From NCBI GenBank assembly GCA_947588665.1, contig CANPYU010000177.1, forward strand, positions 1-14,922: 14,922 nt of DNA. Direction: 5' to 3'. The translations under genes and the position numbers were made by a program. This document shows, piece by piece, positions 14,403-14,922 of the stretch. Origin of the DNA: an uncultured Bacilli bacterium. GTDB taxonomy: Bacteria; Bacillota_I; Bacilli_A; RF39; UBA660. The notes below the pieces were generated by a model. It saw nothing but the letters and a program-made list of their open reading frames with translations. It was not told the DNA's origin and ran no database searches. Each line of letters starts with the position of its first letter. The stretch's first letter is position 1.

Positions 14403-14531
14403 TTAGTCTTCTCTCTCAAGATGTTCAAATAATAATAAACCTCGTGCAGAATGAGAAAAATTTTGATCCCTCAAATGATGATTAGACATTATTGTATATC
14501 ATTCTAATCTTTTAATATTAAATCTATCCAT
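14403..14531 (-). pseudogene. Replication-initiator N-terminal fragment, copy B, with nonsense codon
   Basis: This is the same 42-codon fragment as 6782..6910, but codon 11 is TGA (14499..14501) where copy A has GGA (Gly of the GYTIMSNHH motif). Translation from ATG 14531 would therefore stop after MDRFNIKRLE. The ribosome binding site GGAAGGAG is kept. This shows that the fragment's protein is not under strong selection and that any role is as leader RNA or spacer. Confidence 0.7.
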
Positions 14532-14772
14532 ATAGATACTCCTTCCTATTTTGTACAAAAAAAAAAAAAAACAGATATTGCTATCTGAATATTCCATATA
14601 TTTTGAAAAGTTTGACTCTAAGCACCACCCCTTTAATGCTAGGGCGATTTTAGCCATTTTTTAGTGATTTTTACTTTATATTTTTATTTTTTATTGTTTT
14701 TTTTACCAAAAAAATGTAATATACTAGAATTCATTTTGCCATGATTTTTCAATGATTTTAGAAAAAATTAGA
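14532..14772 (-). promoter_or_regulatory. Conserved leader B
   Basis: This is the counterpart of 6911..7138, with no gene. It holds the inverted repeat CCATGATTTTTCAATGA (14739..14755) with one changed base per arm relative to copy A, the CCCTAGCATTAAAGGG-like element, and the attenuator-like hairpin at 14557..14587. Conservation of non-coding sequence over this length points to recent duplication or conversion, possibly with a functional leader. Confidence 0.5.
14557..14587 (-). terminator. Attenuator-like hairpin, copy B (15 T)
   Basis: CAGATA-GCAA-TATCTG is followed on the minus strand by fifteen T, against seven in copy A. It lies between the leader and the ribosome binding site of the 42-codon fragment. 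Confidence 0.45.
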
Positions 14773-14823
14773 CTAAATATTTATCAAACAGTTAATATTT
14801 GTCGAATTTTGTCGATTGTCCAT
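14773..14823 (-). CDS. Tiny ORF (16 aa) of the repeated junction
   Basis: The ORF reads MDNRQNSTNINCLINI and starts behind AAAAGGAAGTGATTTAA. The final NINCLINI and stop are shared with 7139..7204 at nucleotide level, while the N-terminal codons are different. The same constant-3', variable-5' pattern is seen at 72..116. Function unknown; possibly a gene start cut by recombination. Confidence 0.4.
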   Translation of the reverse strand: MDNRQNSTNINCLINI

Positions 14824-14854
14824 TTAAATCACTTCCTTTTATTATTTAAGAAAA

Positions 14855-14922
14855 TTATGCATTTCTTTCTATAATTATATCTGCAACAGTAAGATTTTTT
14901 TCACTCATTACATTTGATAATA
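14855..14922 (-). CDS. 3' end of an unidentified gene, cut by the window edge
   Basis: The minus-strand frame is open to the window edge and reads LSNVMSEKNLTVADIIIERN followed by Ala and TAA. An internal ATG at 14908 has no ribosome binding site before it, so this is more likely the C-terminus of a longer upstream gene. Too little is visible to name a family. It occupies the position taken by the recombinase tail and by KilA-N at the other two junctions. Confidence 0.35.
   Translation of the reverse strand, partial: LSNVMSEKNLTVADIIIERNA

Larger units (their letters stand above)
14293..14797. repeat. Direct repeat copy B (about 500 bp)
   Basis: This is the partner of 6672..7163, with the same content and orientation, about 7.62 kb apart. 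The extra length comes mainly from a 15-A run (14557..14571) in place of 7 A, plus a few bases in A/T tracts near 14680..14705. Confidence 0.95.

Noticed and set aside
14499..14501. TGA in copy B where copy A has a sense codon, as a hint of TGA recoding (code 4)
   Set aside because: Copy A has GGA (Gly), not a Trp codon, and TGA acts as a normal stop with ATGA overlaps in several ABC genes, so it is a nonsense mutation.
1..14922. CRISPR arrays, tRNA or rRNA genes, insertion sequences with terminal inverted repeats
   Set aside because: None seen: no regularly spaced short repeats, no cloverleaf-like segments, and no transposase gene apart from the serine recombinase pieces.

Overview
The window looks like an accessory, probably conjugative or mobilisable, region from a very AT-rich low-GC Gram-positive bacterium (Firmicutes/Bacilli or Clostridia type). 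The evidence is strong purine-rich ribosome binding sites, U-tailed hairpin terminators, a lipoprotein, FtsX/MacB-type ABC exporters, a Firmicutes-style large serine recombinase and a KilA-N protein. Code 11 fits: TGG is used for Trp, and TGA ends several genes with ATGA overlaps. Every supported gene is on the minus strand, so the region reads from right to left. The species cannot be named from the sequence.

The main architectural point is a repeated junction. Around 14.8 kb, 7.2 kb and 0.1 kb (minus-strand order) the same arrangement recurs: the 3' end of some other gene, a strong ribosome binding site, a tiny ORF ending in SIN or INCLINI, and a leader with an AT-rich inverted repeat. At the first two junctions this continues, as a roughly 490-bp direct repeat that is almost identical, through a 42-codon fragment of a replication-initiator-like protein into the first 22 codons of a membrane-anchored XRE regulator. 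After codon 22 the two regulators are only distant paralogues. The third junction runs off the left edge.

Module 2 (14.8 to about 7.26 kb, minus strand) holds XRE-TM regulator 2, a palindrome and terminator, a lipoprotein, two ABC proteins that each fuse an ATPase to an FtsX-like permease, a degraded serine-recombinase tail, a YkuE/YaeI-type metallophosphoesterase, a terminator and a second recombinase tail.

Module 1 (7.2 to 0.1 kb) holds XRE-TM regulator 1, the same palindrome and a terminator, a small secreted glycine- and tyrosine-rich peptide (possibly lactococcin 972-like), a separate ABC ATPase, two FtsX-like permeases, a small ORF and a terminator. It ends with a serine recombinase cut off in its zinc ribbon and a KilA-N protein.

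The two modules share one logic: a transmembrane XRE sensor, then an exported product, then a MacB/FtsX-type ABC transporter. I infer peptide or antimicrobial production, sensing or immunity systems, kept as interchangeable cargo behind a constant 5' control region. The shared 5' segment, the conserved candidate operator and the recombinase debris are directly visible. The functions are inference.
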